A DNA stretch of 64,000 bases, taken from NCBI GenBank assembly GCA_025356665.1, contig JANXRV010000089.1, forward strand, positions 10,511-74,510, read 5' to 3'. The notes under the pieces were generated by a model. That model saw only the letters and a list, made by a program, of their open reading frames with translations. It ran no database searches and was not told the DNA's origin. This DNA is from CAITSH01 sp025356665 (GTDB taxonomy: Bacteria > Pseudomonadota > Gammaproteobacteria > Burkholderiales > SG8-39). Shown here one piece after another: positions 10,582 to 18,570 of the stretch. Positions within the stretch are counted from its first letter, which is position 1, and each line of letters starts with the position of its first letter. The position numbers were made by a program, and so were the translations under genes.

Positions 10582-11124
10582 TCAGATGGACTCCCCGCCG
10601 CGTGCACTCAGCGCCGAGGCCTCCGAAGCGCGGCGATACGCCGGGGTCGCCCCGCGCATCACCTCCACCAGGTTGTCTATCAACGCGATGGTCAGCAGGG
10701 CCGCCCCGATGACAAAACTAGATTGGGGAATCCACAGCGGCAGCGAAAGCGTGCCCGATTGGGGCAACTCGTTGGTACGCCAGCTGTCGATGCAGTAGCT
10801 TGTGGCCGACACGCACACGTAGGCCATGAAAACCGCGCTTATCACCAGCGATGCGCCTTCAAACCAGGGCCGCAAGCGCCCGCTCAGGCGCTCCATCAGA
10901 AGTCCAACCTGCACCATTTCCCCGTGCTGGAAGGTGTGTGCCAGCGCAAGAAAGGCCGCCGCAGCGCAAAACCAGCTGGCAAGATTGTCGGCGCCCGGAA
11001 CCTGCATGCCAAGCTCGCGCCCCCCGACCTGCGCGAGCACGACCAGAAAAACAGACAGAATGCACAGGCCGGCGAGCCAGCCGGACGCGTCATAAAGTCG
11101 ATCCAGAAAGCTTCGCACTGACAT
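10582..11124 (-). CDS. TRAP transporter small permease (DctQ)
   Basis: The product from ATG 11124 is 180 residues with four hydrophobic segments and the DctQ pattern MSVRSFLDRLYDASGWLAG, followed by LVVLAQVGGREL and WFCAAAAFLALAHTF. The frame stays open to 11199, but that extension would run to the LysR gene start and reads unlike a protein N-terminus. It is the first gene of the minus-strand TRAP/hydantoinase run and is divergent from the LysR gene. Confidence 0.87.
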   Translation of the reverse strand: MSVRSFLDRLYDASGWLAGLCILSVFLVVLAQVGGRELGMQVPGADNLASWFCAAAAFLALAHTFQHGEMVQVGLLMERLSGRLRPWFEGASLVISAVFMAYVCVSATSYCIDSWRTNELPQSGTLSLPLWIPQSSFVIGAALLTIALIDNLVEVMRGATPAYRRASEASALSARGGESI

Positions 11125-11181
11125 GGGTGGGGGTGATGTCGCCGGGTGGGGGACGTTCAAAGTAACCGACCAGATGGCGGC

Positions 11182-11212
11182 TTGTCGACCTAATATCATG
11201 CATAGTTATAAT
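11182..11212 (+). promoter_or_regulatory. Candidate sigma-70 promoter of the LysR gene, giving a near-leaderless mRNA
   Basis: A perfect TATAAT (11207-11212) is preceded 19 bases upstream by TTGTCG (11182-11187). The -10 box ends only seven bases before ATG 11220, so transcription would start at or next to the initiation codon. A weak dyad centred on ATGCAT (11191-11210) overlaps this and may be an autoregulatory LysR site. Confidence 0.5.
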
Positions 11213-11219
11213 GCTCAAT

Positions 11220-12125
11220 ATGCATATCTCCAAACTCGACCTGAATTTGCTGCGCGTTTTCGACGCCCTGATGCGCACGATGAACGTGACCCGGGCGGCG
11301 CAGCTGCTCGACCTGACCCAGCCGGCGGCAAGCCACGCCCTGCAGCGGCTGCGCAAATTCCTCGGCGACCCGCTGTTTGTGCGCACCTCCAGGGGCATGC
11401 AGCCGACGCCCTTTGCACTCGGCATCAGCGCGCGCGTCGGCCAGGCCCTGGGCATGCTGCAGGCCTGCATCGAACAGGAACCGGAGTTTGCCCCGCTGAC
11501 CACCACCCGGACCTTCACGCTGTTCATCACCGACATCGGCGACGTGGTGCTGCTGCCGGCGCTGCTCGCGCATTTCAAGGTGCACGCCCCGCGCGCGCGC
11601 CTGCGCGCGGTCAGCGCGTCGTTCCGCGACGTCGGGCGCGAACTTGAATCGGGTGGCGTCGATGCCGCTGTGACGGTACTGCCGGTACTGGGTGCTGGCT
11701 TTTACCAACAGGCGCTCTTTCGCGAGCAATACGTGTGCATCGCCCGCGCCGACCATCCGCACATCCGCGGCAAGTTGTCGATGGCGCAATTCGGCAAGGC
11801 GGCGCACGCCCTGGTGACGACAGAGGGCACAGGACATGAGGTCATCGAGCACATGCTGATCAAGCGCGGGCTTGGCCCAAACATCATGTTGCGTACGCCG
11901 CATTTTCTCGCGGTGCCCTCGCTGATCGCACAGTCGGACATAATCGCCACGGTGCCACGGCGCCTGGCCCTCGCCGCGCTCGCCACGCACAACATCCAGA
12001 TACTGCCCAATCCGATGCGCCTGCCCGCCTACGGCGTCAAGCAGTTCTGGCACAAGCGCCTGCACGATGACCCGGCCCACCGCTGGTTCCGGCGCCTGAT
12101 GGTGACGCTATTCAAGGACACCTGA
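11220..12125 (+). CDS. LysR-family transcriptional regulator
   Basis: This 301-residue regulator has the LysR winged helix-turn-helix at the N-terminus (LDLNLLRVFDALMRTMNVTRAAQLL, then QPAASHALQRLR and PLFVRTSRGMQPT), followed by a two-lobed effector domain. ATG 11220 gives the usual M-x-x-x-L-D-L-N-L-L start; an ATG at 11211 would add three residues. It is divergent from the TRAP/hydantoinase operon across a gap of about 95 bases, the classic arrangement for a LysR protein controlling its neighbour. Its coinducer is probably the imported compound or a derivative. Confidence 0.92.
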   Translation: MHISKLDLNLLRVFDALMRTMNVTRAAQLLDLTQPAASHALQRLRKFLGDPLFVRTSRGMQPTPFALGISARVGQALGMLQACIEQEPEFAPLTTTRTFTLFITDIGDVVLLPALLAHFKVHAPRARLRAVSASFRDVGRELESGGVDAAVTVLPVLGAGFYQQALFREQYVCIARADHPHIRGKLSMAQFGKAAHALVTTEGTGHEVIEHMLIKRGLGPNIMLRTPHFLAVPSLIAQSDIIATVPRRLALAALATHNIQILPNPMRLPAYGVKQFWHKRLHDDPAHRWFRRLMVTLFKDT

Positions 12126-12184
12126 ATCCGGAACACACGGTCGCGTACGACGCCGCGGTGCACCCGGGGCCGCCTTAACCGTGG

Positions 12185-12943
12185 TCAGTGACGCTCCGCC
12201 AGCGTGCCATAACCCGTCAGCGGGTCGGCGATGCCCAGGCGGCGCAGCGCAGCCCAGTACATGGCGAGGTTCACCGCCACCACCGGCTTGCCAATACGCC
12301 GTTCAATTTGGGGCACCAGCCGCGCGATGGCAGAGTTGGTGCCGACCTTGACGATGCAATCGACATTCGGCGCATTGACCTCGTCGACCGCCGCATTGAG
12401 CAGTGCCTCGTCCGCCGTCGCGATGTGCAGGGGCGTCGGATGTTGCAAGCCCTTGATCGCCGCGACCCGGTAACCGCTTTGCTCGAAAAATGCGGAACAC
12501 GCCTCGTCGCCCGGCGGCATGTAGGGCGTCAAGATGCCCAGCGAACGCGGACGCCCGAGCGCCTCGAGCGCCTGCAGCAGGGCCAGCGAGGGAATGACCA
12601 CAGGAATGGCGCCTGCCGTTTTCTCGATGTCGGCCTGCATCTGCCTCGCACCGGCCGGACCGCGGGCGAACGAGTCGATCGAATGGCCCAAAATGATGAT
12701 GTCGGGCTCACATGCCGTGAGCACGTCAATCGCCAGATCCATGTCGAGCGAATGCCCGAGCACCCTGCGATAGTTCTCCAGGTCCAGGGTGTCGCGCTTG
12801 ACGCGGCTCATGCGCGACACGTGATTGGTCACCCCCGGCGGCTGCATGGCCGCCAGCTCGGGTTCGACAATCGTGTTGGTCGCCGGGACCAGAACACCGA
12901 TTTTTGCGCGGTATCCGAGCGCATCGACCAGTTTCAGAACCAT
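12185..12943 (-). CDS. Asp/Glu-racemase / maleate-isomerase superfamily protein lacking catalytic cysteines
   Basis: The 252-residue protein has the two-half fold pattern of maleate isomerase and arylmalonate decarboxylase: IGVLVPATNTIVEPEL near the start and GKPVVAVNLAMYWAALRRLGI near the end. By eye, the first catalytic Cys falls at Ser88 (ILGHSID) and the second at Gly201 (VKVGTN). The usual two-cysteine racemase/isomerase chemistry is therefore unlikely. It starts 14 bases after a Bug receptor gene and is the last gene of the run that begins at 18177. Substrate unknown. Confidence 0.8.
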   Translation of the reverse strand: MVLKLVDALGYRAKIGVLVPATNTIVEPELAAMQPPGVTNHVSRMSRVKRDTLDLENYRRVLGHSLDMDLAIDVLTACEPDIIILGHSIDSFARGPAGARQMQADIEKTAGAIPVVIPSLALLQALEALGRPRSLGILTPYMPPGDEACSAFFEQSGYRVAAIKGLQHPTPLHIATADEALLNAAVDEVNAPNVDCIVKVGTNSAIARLVPQIERRIGKPVVAVNLAMYWAALRRLGIADPLTGYGTLAERH

Positions 12944-12957
12944 GCCTTTTCCCGCGC

Positions 12958-13980
12958 CTATTCCTGGCGCGCGCCCGAATCGCGCACGACCTTAGCCCAT
13001 CTTGCGGTTTCCGAATCGAGGTAGGCGGCGGCTTCGGCCGGGGTGCTGGTCTTGATTTCATAGCCTTGCGCGAACAGGCGTTCACGCACGTCGGGCGACT
13101 GCAACACCTTGTGCGTTTCGGTGTTCAGCCGGTTGATGATCTCGCGCGGCGTTCCGGCCGGCACCATCACGCCGTACCAGTTGCTCGCCTCAAATCCGGG
13201 CAAGCCGGCCTCCGCTACCGTGGGTACATCGGGCAGCACGGCATTGCGCTTGGTTCCGGCCACGGCCAGCGGACGCAGGCGGCCTGCCTTGATCATGGAG
13301 AGCGCGGTCGAAAGACCGGCAAAGTAGGAGGTCACCGAACCGCCCAGCACGTCGGCCATTGCAGGCGCGCCCCCTTTGTAGGGGACATGAACCATGTCCA
13401 CCCCCGCGGTGGTGTTGAACATCACCCCCGACAGGTGGGCCGTACTGCCCGAACCGGAGGAGGCGTAGTTCAACTCGCCTGGCTTTGCCTTGGCAAGCGC
13501 GATCAATTCCTTCACCGACTTCGCCGGCAGGGAAGGGTTGACCACGAGCACGTTGTCGACCCAGCCGACAAGGCTCACCATCGCAAGGTCCTTTTGCGAA
13601 TTGAACGGCATCGTCTTGTAAAGCGATGCGTTGATCGAATGGAAAGTGATGTTGTCGATCAAAACCGTGTAACCGTCCGGCACCGCCTTGGCGACGACCT
13701 CGGAACCAACGATGCCGTTGGCCCCACCGCGATTGTCAATGTTGACGGGCTGCCCGAGGTTCTCGGCAAGCTTTTGCGCAAACGTGCGCGCGAGAAGATC
13801 GGCCGCGCCTCCGGGCGGGTAGGGCACCACCAGCCGGACCGGCTTGTTCGGGTAGGCCTGCGCATAAGCCCCGGTGCAAAGGCAGGACGCGAACAAGGCG
13901 CACACAAACGCCGTGGCGCCACGTTGGATGGCGGCAAGCAGGCGACGACCGGCGGCCTGCTGCAACTGTATATGTGTCAT
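12958..13980 (-). CDS. Bug/TctC-family periplasmic receptor
   Basis: This 340-residue receptor has a long basic N-terminus and signal peptide ending near AYAQAYPNKP, then family signatures: VRLVVPYPPGGAADLLAR, QPVNIDNRGGANGIVGSE, GYTVLIDNITFHSIN and FEASNWYGVMVPAGTP. Bug proteins bind carboxylates or related small molecules. No TctA/TctB membrane genes are found here, as is usual for orphan Bug genes. It lies between a CoA-ligase gene and a racemase-like gene in one direction, so it may capture a substrate for them. Confidence 0.92.
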   Translation of the reverse strand: MTHIQLQQAAGRRLLAAIQRGATAFVCALFASCLCTGAYAQAYPNKPVRLVVPYPPGGAADLLARTFAQKLAENLGQPVNIDNRGGANGIVGSEVVAKAVPDGYTVLIDNITFHSINASLYKTMPFNSQKDLAMVSLVGWVDNVLVVNPSLPAKSVKELIALAKAKPGELNYASSGSGSTAHLSGVMFNTTAGVDMVHVPYKGGAPAMADVLGGSVTSYFAGLSTALSMIKAGRLRPLAVAGTKRNAVLPDVPTVAEAGLPGFEASNWYGVMVPAGTPREIINRLNTETHKVLQSPDVRERLFAQGYEIKTSTPAEAAAYLDSETARWAKVVRDSGARQE

Positions 13981-14084
13981 GACTTCATTCCTTCAGGTGA
14001 GCGTCAGCCCGGGATTGCGACGATGGCAACGAACATACCAGAAGTCGCCGGCGACTTGCGCCCCGCCCTTCGTTCGAGCCGACA

Positions 14085-15494
14085 CTATTTGCGCTTGTCC
14101 AGAAGCCGCTTGATCTTGGAGGTTTGCGACGTGCCTGTATGCGCATCAAGCGCCTTGGGCGCCTGCGGCGAAACGTTGACCCTGACTCCGATCACCTCTT
14201 TGAGGCGCCGCTCCAGGTCCTCCTTGACCGCGGCACCGTGCAAAGCCGGATTGAGCACCTCGACCATGACGGTCATTTCGTCGTGCCCGGCCTCACCGAT
14301 GCGTTCGACGACGCAGAAAAACTCACCATTCGAACGCGCGTCTTCCGCCACCGCCGCACCAATCGCCTCCGGGAACACGTTTGCACCGCGCAGCTTGACC
14401 ATGTTGTCGTTGCGACCGAATATTTTCTCCAGCCGCTTGAGCGTGCTGCCGCAGGCGCACTGCCCGGGCATGATGGCCGAAATGTCGTTCACATTGAAAC
14501 GGATCTGCGGCGCGCCCCAACGATAAAAGGTGGTGATGTACACGGTGCCCTTATCGCCCTCGGGCATGAGCTTGCCCGTTTCCGGGTCGGCGATCTCGAG
14601 CAGCACCGCATCCTCGTTGATGTGCATGCCGTTCTTGTGTTCGCAGTCGGCGGCCATCATGCCACTCTCGTTAGTGCCATAGGAGTCGTAACACTCGGCA
14701 TCCCAAAGCGCCTCGATTTTTTTGCGATCCTCGACGCCAAGATGGGAACCGAGGGCCTTGACGCCCAGGCTGCGCGGATCGATGCCCAGTTCGTCGCGAG
14801 CGACAATGGCGAGATGCCGCAGGTAGGCCGGAAAGCCGAGCACGATGCTGCAGCCCCAGGCCTTGATAATTTCGATCTGGCGCCGCGACGGCGTCGACGC
14901 ACCGCTGCCGGTCATCACCGGCACCGCCCCCATGTATTTCCACAACGCGTCACGTACGGCAAAGCCGCCGTTGGACAGGCCAAGGGAAAGCGTCGATAGC
15001 ACCTTGTCGCCGGGCACCATGCCCTGCATGGCGTAGCGACGGGCGCTAAGAATGGCCATCACCTCGCGGTCCTGCGGCGCATAGAGCATGGGGCGCGGCA
15101 GGCCGGTGGTTCCGCCGCTGGTGTGCAGCACCAACGGCAGCGGGTTGTCACCGCCGGGCTCCATGCCCATGAAATCACCGAAGGGCGGATTACGCTCCAG
15201 GCTCTTGCGAATATCGTGCACCGTGTAGGGTGGTATTTTTTCGATGTCGGCAAGGCTGCGAATGTCGCCAGGCTCAAGGCCGACCTCAGCCCAATGTTTC
15301 TGAAAAAACGGAATCTCCCAACCACGCTTCACCGTGGCGAGAAAGCGCTTGTTTTTCAGCGCTTCGAGTTCGACGCGCGGCATGTGCAACACCGTCTTGT
15401 AAAACTCCGGCGGCGGCGGGTAATCGCGTGTCAGCTGCTCAAAGTCGAGGGCGCGAAAAAAATGCGGAAAGCTCTGTTCGTAGTTTATTTTCAT
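14085..15494 (-). CDS. PaaK-like AMP-forming aryl/acyl-CoA ligase
   Basis: This 469-residue adenylate-forming enzyme has the phosphate-binding loop LHTSGGTTGLPRP, the A5-type motif YDSYGTNESGMMAADC, and a C-terminal domain with LKRLEKIFGRNDNMVKLRGANVFPEAI, as in phenylacetate-CoA ligase. It should activate an aromatic or other carboxylate with ATP and CoA in the cytosol. It starts 11 bases after the SDR gene and is cotranscribed with amidohydrolase and Bug genes. The acid substrate cannot be read from sequence. Confidence 0.88.
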   Translation of the reverse strand: MKINYEQSFPHFFRALDFEQLTRDYPPPPEFYKTVLHMPRVELEALKNKRFLATVKRGWEIPFFQKHWAEVGLEPGDIRSLADIEKIPPYTVHDIRKSLERNPPFGDFMGMEPGGDNPLPLVLHTSGGTTGLPRPMLYAPQDREVMAILSARRYAMQGMVPGDKVLSTLSLGLSNGGFAVRDALWKYMGAVPVMTGSGASTPSRRQIEIIKAWGCSIVLGFPAYLRHLAIVARDELGIDPRSLGVKALGSHLGVEDRKKIEALWDAECYDSYGTNESGMMAADCEHKNGMHINEDAVLLEIADPETGKLMPEGDKGTVYITTFYRWGAPQIRFNVNDISAIMPGQCACGSTLKRLEKIFGRNDNMVKLRGANVFPEAIGAAVAEDARSNGEFFCVVERIGEAGHDEMTVMVEVLNPALHGAAVKEDLERRLKEVIGVRVNVSPQAPKALDAHTGTSQTSKIKRLLDKRK

Positions 15495-15505
15495 GTGCGG
15501 TTCTT

Positions 15506-16288
15506 TTACAGAATGCTGGCGTGGCGGCCACCGTCGACATGCAGCGTCGAGCCGGTGATGTAACCGCCGTAATCGGAAACGAGCAGTGCGACAAGTCCGG
15601 CGATTTCATCCGGCGTGCCGATACGCCCAAGCGGTACTTGCTTGGCAAGCTCGGCGGCAAGTCCGGCGTCTTCGGGGTTCGCCGCGTCTCCAAACACCTT
15701 GGCGAGGCGACCGGTGGCGATGCGCCCGGGGCAGATGGTGTTGACGGTTATGGCATCGGCGGCCACCTCAAGCGACAGCGTCTTGGCGTAGCCGATTACG
15801 CCCGCCCAGGTTGCCACCGACAGGCCGAATTTCGCCATCGGCTGCAGTACCGACAACGCGGTGATGTTGACGATGCGCCCCGCCCCCGCGCTTTTCATGT
15901 GCGGAATGGCGCGGCGTGACAGGCGCACCACGCTCATCAGGTTTTGCTGCACCGCCTTTTCCCAGGCGGCATCGTCAAAATCGGCCAGCAGCCCGAGCGG
16001 CGGCGCGCCGTCGTTATTGACAAGGATATCGATTCGCCCCAGGCCGGCCACCGCCTCGTCGACGATGCGCTCGCAATCGGGTCCGCGGCGGATGTCAGCC
16101 GCAATCGCCAGCGTGCGGCTGCCGGTCTGCGCACTGATGCGCGCGGCGGCCTCGGCCAGCGCTTCGGTGCGACGCGCCACCATCGCCACCTGCGCCCCCT
16201 CGGCCGCGAGCAGCCTTGCTATGGCATAACCAATGCCCTGGCTCGCCCCACCGACGATCGCCACCTTGCCCTTGAGTCCCATTTGCAT
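15506..16288 (-). CDS. SDR-family protein with an atypical active site
   Basis: The 260-residue Rossmann protein carries the nucleotide motif GGASQGIG (residues 13-20), an altered NNAG motif (NNDG, 91-94) and the late CPGRIATGRLAKVFG segment. The catalytic YxxxK should fall at residues 157-161, where SVATW is found instead, so both Tyr and Lys are missing. I recall an SDR branch with L-S-x-x-x-x-A-G-V-x-G in this place. It may bind NAD(P) without classical reductase chemistry or use different residues. Its stop is 11 bases before the CoA-ligase start. Confidence 0.83.
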   Translation of the reverse strand: MQMGLKGKVAIVGGASQGIGYAIARLLAAEGAQVAMVARRTEALAEAAARISAQTGSRTLAIAADIRRGPDCERIVDEAVAGLGRIDILVNNDGAPPLGLLADFDDAAWEKAVQQNLMSVVRLSRRAIPHMKSAGAGRIVNITALSVLQPMAKFGLSVATWAGVIGYAKTLSLEVAADAITVNTICPGRIATGRLAKVFGDAANPEDAGLAAELAKQVPLGRIGTPDEIAGLVALLVSDYGGYITGSTLHVDGGRHASIL

Positions 16289-16289
16289 G

Positions 16290-17153
16290 TCAGTTACCCG
16301 GAAGAAACTTCGCCAGCAGGCGCTCGGCGTTTTCGTGAAATATTTTTTTCAGTATGGCCTCGTCGTAACCGAGGGCGCGCCAGTCGGCCACCAGGCGCTC
16401 GTATTTAAACAAAGGGTAGTCGGCGCCGAACATCACGCGGTTTTTCAGGCGGCGCGGAATGTCGTATTTGAGCGATTCAGTAAAGTACTTGGGCGACCAG
16501 CCATGCAGTTCATTCCAGACATTGGGCTTGTGCAGCATGACCGCGATCATGTCGTCCTGCCAGGGCCAGGCCGGGCGCCCGGCGATGATGGTCAGCTCGG
16601 GCCGTGTCGCGGCGAGCGCATCGACATAGCGCGGATGGCACAGGTCGAGCAGTATGCCGCCTCCGCCGGGGAGCCCGGCGCCCGCACCGGTGTAACCGAC
16701 AAACACCAGCACCGGTCGCTCCGCCTCGGCGCAGACGTCGTAAAAGGGCTTGTATATCGGCTCGTTCGCGGCGAACCCCGTTCCGCCTGAAACCGCTAGG
16801 CCGATGAAGCCGGCGCTGGCCTCCATGCAGCGGCGCAATTCGGCGGCACCCTGCGCACCGGTGCGCGGATCGATCTGCAGCCAGAGCCCGAGAATGGCCT
16901 CCGGATGCCTGCGCTGGGTCTCGATGCCATAGTCGTGATACTCGCGCGCCTCCTGCAGCGGCATGTGCTTGGTAAAGCCGAAATCCAGAATGCTACGCAC
17001 CTTCTGGCTGCGCAGGTAATCGGCCATCTCCTGTTCGGTGTGGTAGGTGGGCTCGGAGTTCCAGACGGTGCGCTGACGCGCCAGCTCGGCCTCGGTGCGC
17101 AACACATAACCACGTTTGGTGCCCCAGTGCGAATGCAAGTCGATGATGTGCAT
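16290..17153 (-). CDS. ACMSD-like amidohydrolase-family enzyme
   Basis: This 287-residue TIM-barrel protein starts with the metal motif DLHSHWG (H7 and H9) and ends with MFGADYPLFKYERLV, whose Asp is the expected last metal ligand. An FHENAERLLAKF tail is typical of the ACMSD / gamma-resorcylate-decarboxylase group (amidohydrolase 2). Members decarboxylate or hydrolyse small cyclic or aromatic acids. It starts 10 bases after the receptor gene stop and its own stop is one base before the SDR start, a tight operon. The reaction is not assignable without more data. Confidence 0.82.
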   Translation of the reverse strand: MHIIDLHSHWGTKRGYVLRTEAELARQRTVWNSEPTYHTEQEMADYLRSQKVRSILDFGFTKHMPLQEAREYHDYGIETQRRHPEAILGLWLQIDPRTGAQGAAELRRCMEASAGFIGLAVSGGTGFAANEPIYKPFYDVCAEAERPVLVFVGYTGAGAGLPGGGGILLDLCHPRYVDALAATRPELTIIAGRPAWPWQDDMIAVMLHKPNVWNELHGWSPKYFTESLKYDIPRRLKNRVMFGADYPLFKYERLVADWRALGYDEAILKKIFHENAERLLAKFLPGN

Positions 17154-17163
17154 GGCGCCTCGC

Positions 17164-18177
17164 CTAGTCCGCCTTCATGCCGGTGGCCTTGATGATGCGG
17201 CCCCAGCGCGTCATTTCCGCACGCAAGAAAGCATCGGCGCGCTCGGGCGTGCCGCCCTCCCACTCGACGCCCTGGCTGGCGAGCTTGGCGCCGATGGCCG
17301 GGTCCTTGATGGCGATGTTTATCTCGGTGTTCAATATGTTGAGTATGTCTCGCGGTATGCCGGCGGGCGCGAGCATCATGTACCAGCCCACCACCTCGAA
17401 CTCGGGCAGGCCCGATTCAATCATGGTCGGCAGCTCCGGCGTGAGCGAAGAGCGTCGCGTCCCGGTCACTGCCAGCGCTTTCATCTTGCCGGCGCGGATA
17501 TGCGGGATGGATGTGGTGATGGTGTCGAACAGCATGCTCACCTGTCCGCCCAGCAGGTCGGTGATGGCCGGTCCGTTGCCCTTGTAAGGCACGTGGGTCA
17601 CATCCACGCCGGCAAGAAAGCGGAACAGTTCGCCAGACAGGTGGGCGCCGGCGCCAGCCCCGCCCGAGGCATACGACAAGCCGCCCGGTTTGGCCTTGGC
17701 CAGCGCGATGAGTTCCTTGACCGAGTTGGCGGCAAGCGCGGGCGGCGTCACCAGCACCAAGGGGATGTAGCAGACATAGGCGATGGGCTGGAAATCCTTC
17801 AGCGTGTCATAGGGCAGCCTGGGATTGAATAGCGCGTTGGTGGCGTGCACGGTATAACCCATCATGATGGTGTAGCCATCGGGCGCCGACTTGGCCAGCG
17901 CCTCGGTGCCGATGGCCGCACTGGCGCCGGGCCGGTTCTCGATCAGCACCGGCACGCCAAGACGCTCGGACATTTTGCCGCCGATGCTGCGCGCCAGCAG
18001 ATCGACCCCGCCGCCGGGCGGCACCGGCACGATGATCCTGATCGGTTTGCTCGGAAACTTTGCCGCCTGGGCCAGCGCGGCGACCGGCATCAGCGCCGTT
18101 GCCGACAGCGCAAGAATGGCCAGCAAAGCGGCAGGGGCGATCAGGCCGCGTGCGAGCCGCGATATTCGCTTGTTCAT
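17164..18177 (-). CDS. Bug/TctC-family periplasmic receptor
   Basis: The 337-residue product has an N-terminal signal sequence (ALLAILALSATALMPVAALAQA) and Bug signatures: IRIIVPVPPGGGVDLLARSI, VPVLIENRPGASAAIGTE, YTIMMGYTVHATNALF and FEVVGWYMMLAPAGIP. It is the promoter-proximal gene of the minus-strand run ending at 12185. It probably delivers or senses the carboxylate processed by the downstream amidohydrolase, SDR and CoA ligase. No cognate membrane components are seen. Confidence 0.92.
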   Translation of the reverse strand: MNKRISRLARGLIAPAALLAILALSATALMPVAALAQAAKFPSKPIRIIVPVPPGGGVDLLARSIGGKMSERLGVPVLIENRPGASAAIGTEALAKSAPDGYTIMMGYTVHATNALFNPRLPYDTLKDFQPIAYVCYIPLVLVTPPALAANSVKELIALAKAKPGGLSYASGGAGAGAHLSGELFRFLAGVDVTHVPYKGNGPAITDLLGGQVSMLFDTITTSIPHIRAGKMKALAVTGTRRSSLTPELPTMIESGLPEFEVVGWYMMLAPAGIPRDILNILNTEINIAIKDPAIGAKLASQGVEWEGGTPERADAFLRAEMTRWGRIIKATGMKAD

Positions 18178-18570
18178 TGCATCCTCCTTGGGGTGAATGG
18201 GGGTGACTGGGGCCGGGCTGTCGGCTTGCTCTTGTTTTTTGCCGCATTAAGATCGCCTGCGTCGGGTCGGCTCCGGCGTCAGGTCGGCTCTAAGTCAGCT
18301 TTAGTTCAGCTTTAGTTCGGCATCAGATCAGGTCGGCTTCACAAAAACCTGAAGCCGGTGATCGTGGGGAAAATTATCAGGGCAGCCCCGCCCCTTGTCA
18401 AAACAATACGAAGCCATTTTTCCATCTACCAGCCACGCCGGCAGGCTGGCGCCTAGTTCACCACAACTGGCTACAATAGCGTCCGCTCTTGCCGGCGCCC
18501 GCGCCACTGCATTGCAGCGATGCACAGCCCGGCGCCCTGACTTACGCAAAAATTCCAATCGGAGAACCCA
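18178..18570. other. Divergent intergenic region
   Basis: This 393-base gap separates the Bug/amidohydrolase run (minus) from the MetE-like gene (plus), so promoters for both must lie here. It contains several GTCGGCT-like words and an 11-base tandem duplication (TCAGCTTTAGT twice, 18295-18316). I see no coding signal and no convincing hairpin. Confidence 0.55.

Noticed and set aside
12904..14526. 540-residue plus-strand frame opposite a Bug receptor
   Set aside because: It runs antisense to the receptor and into the ligase gene with no ribosome-binding site or motif; the minus-strand genes have full family signatures.
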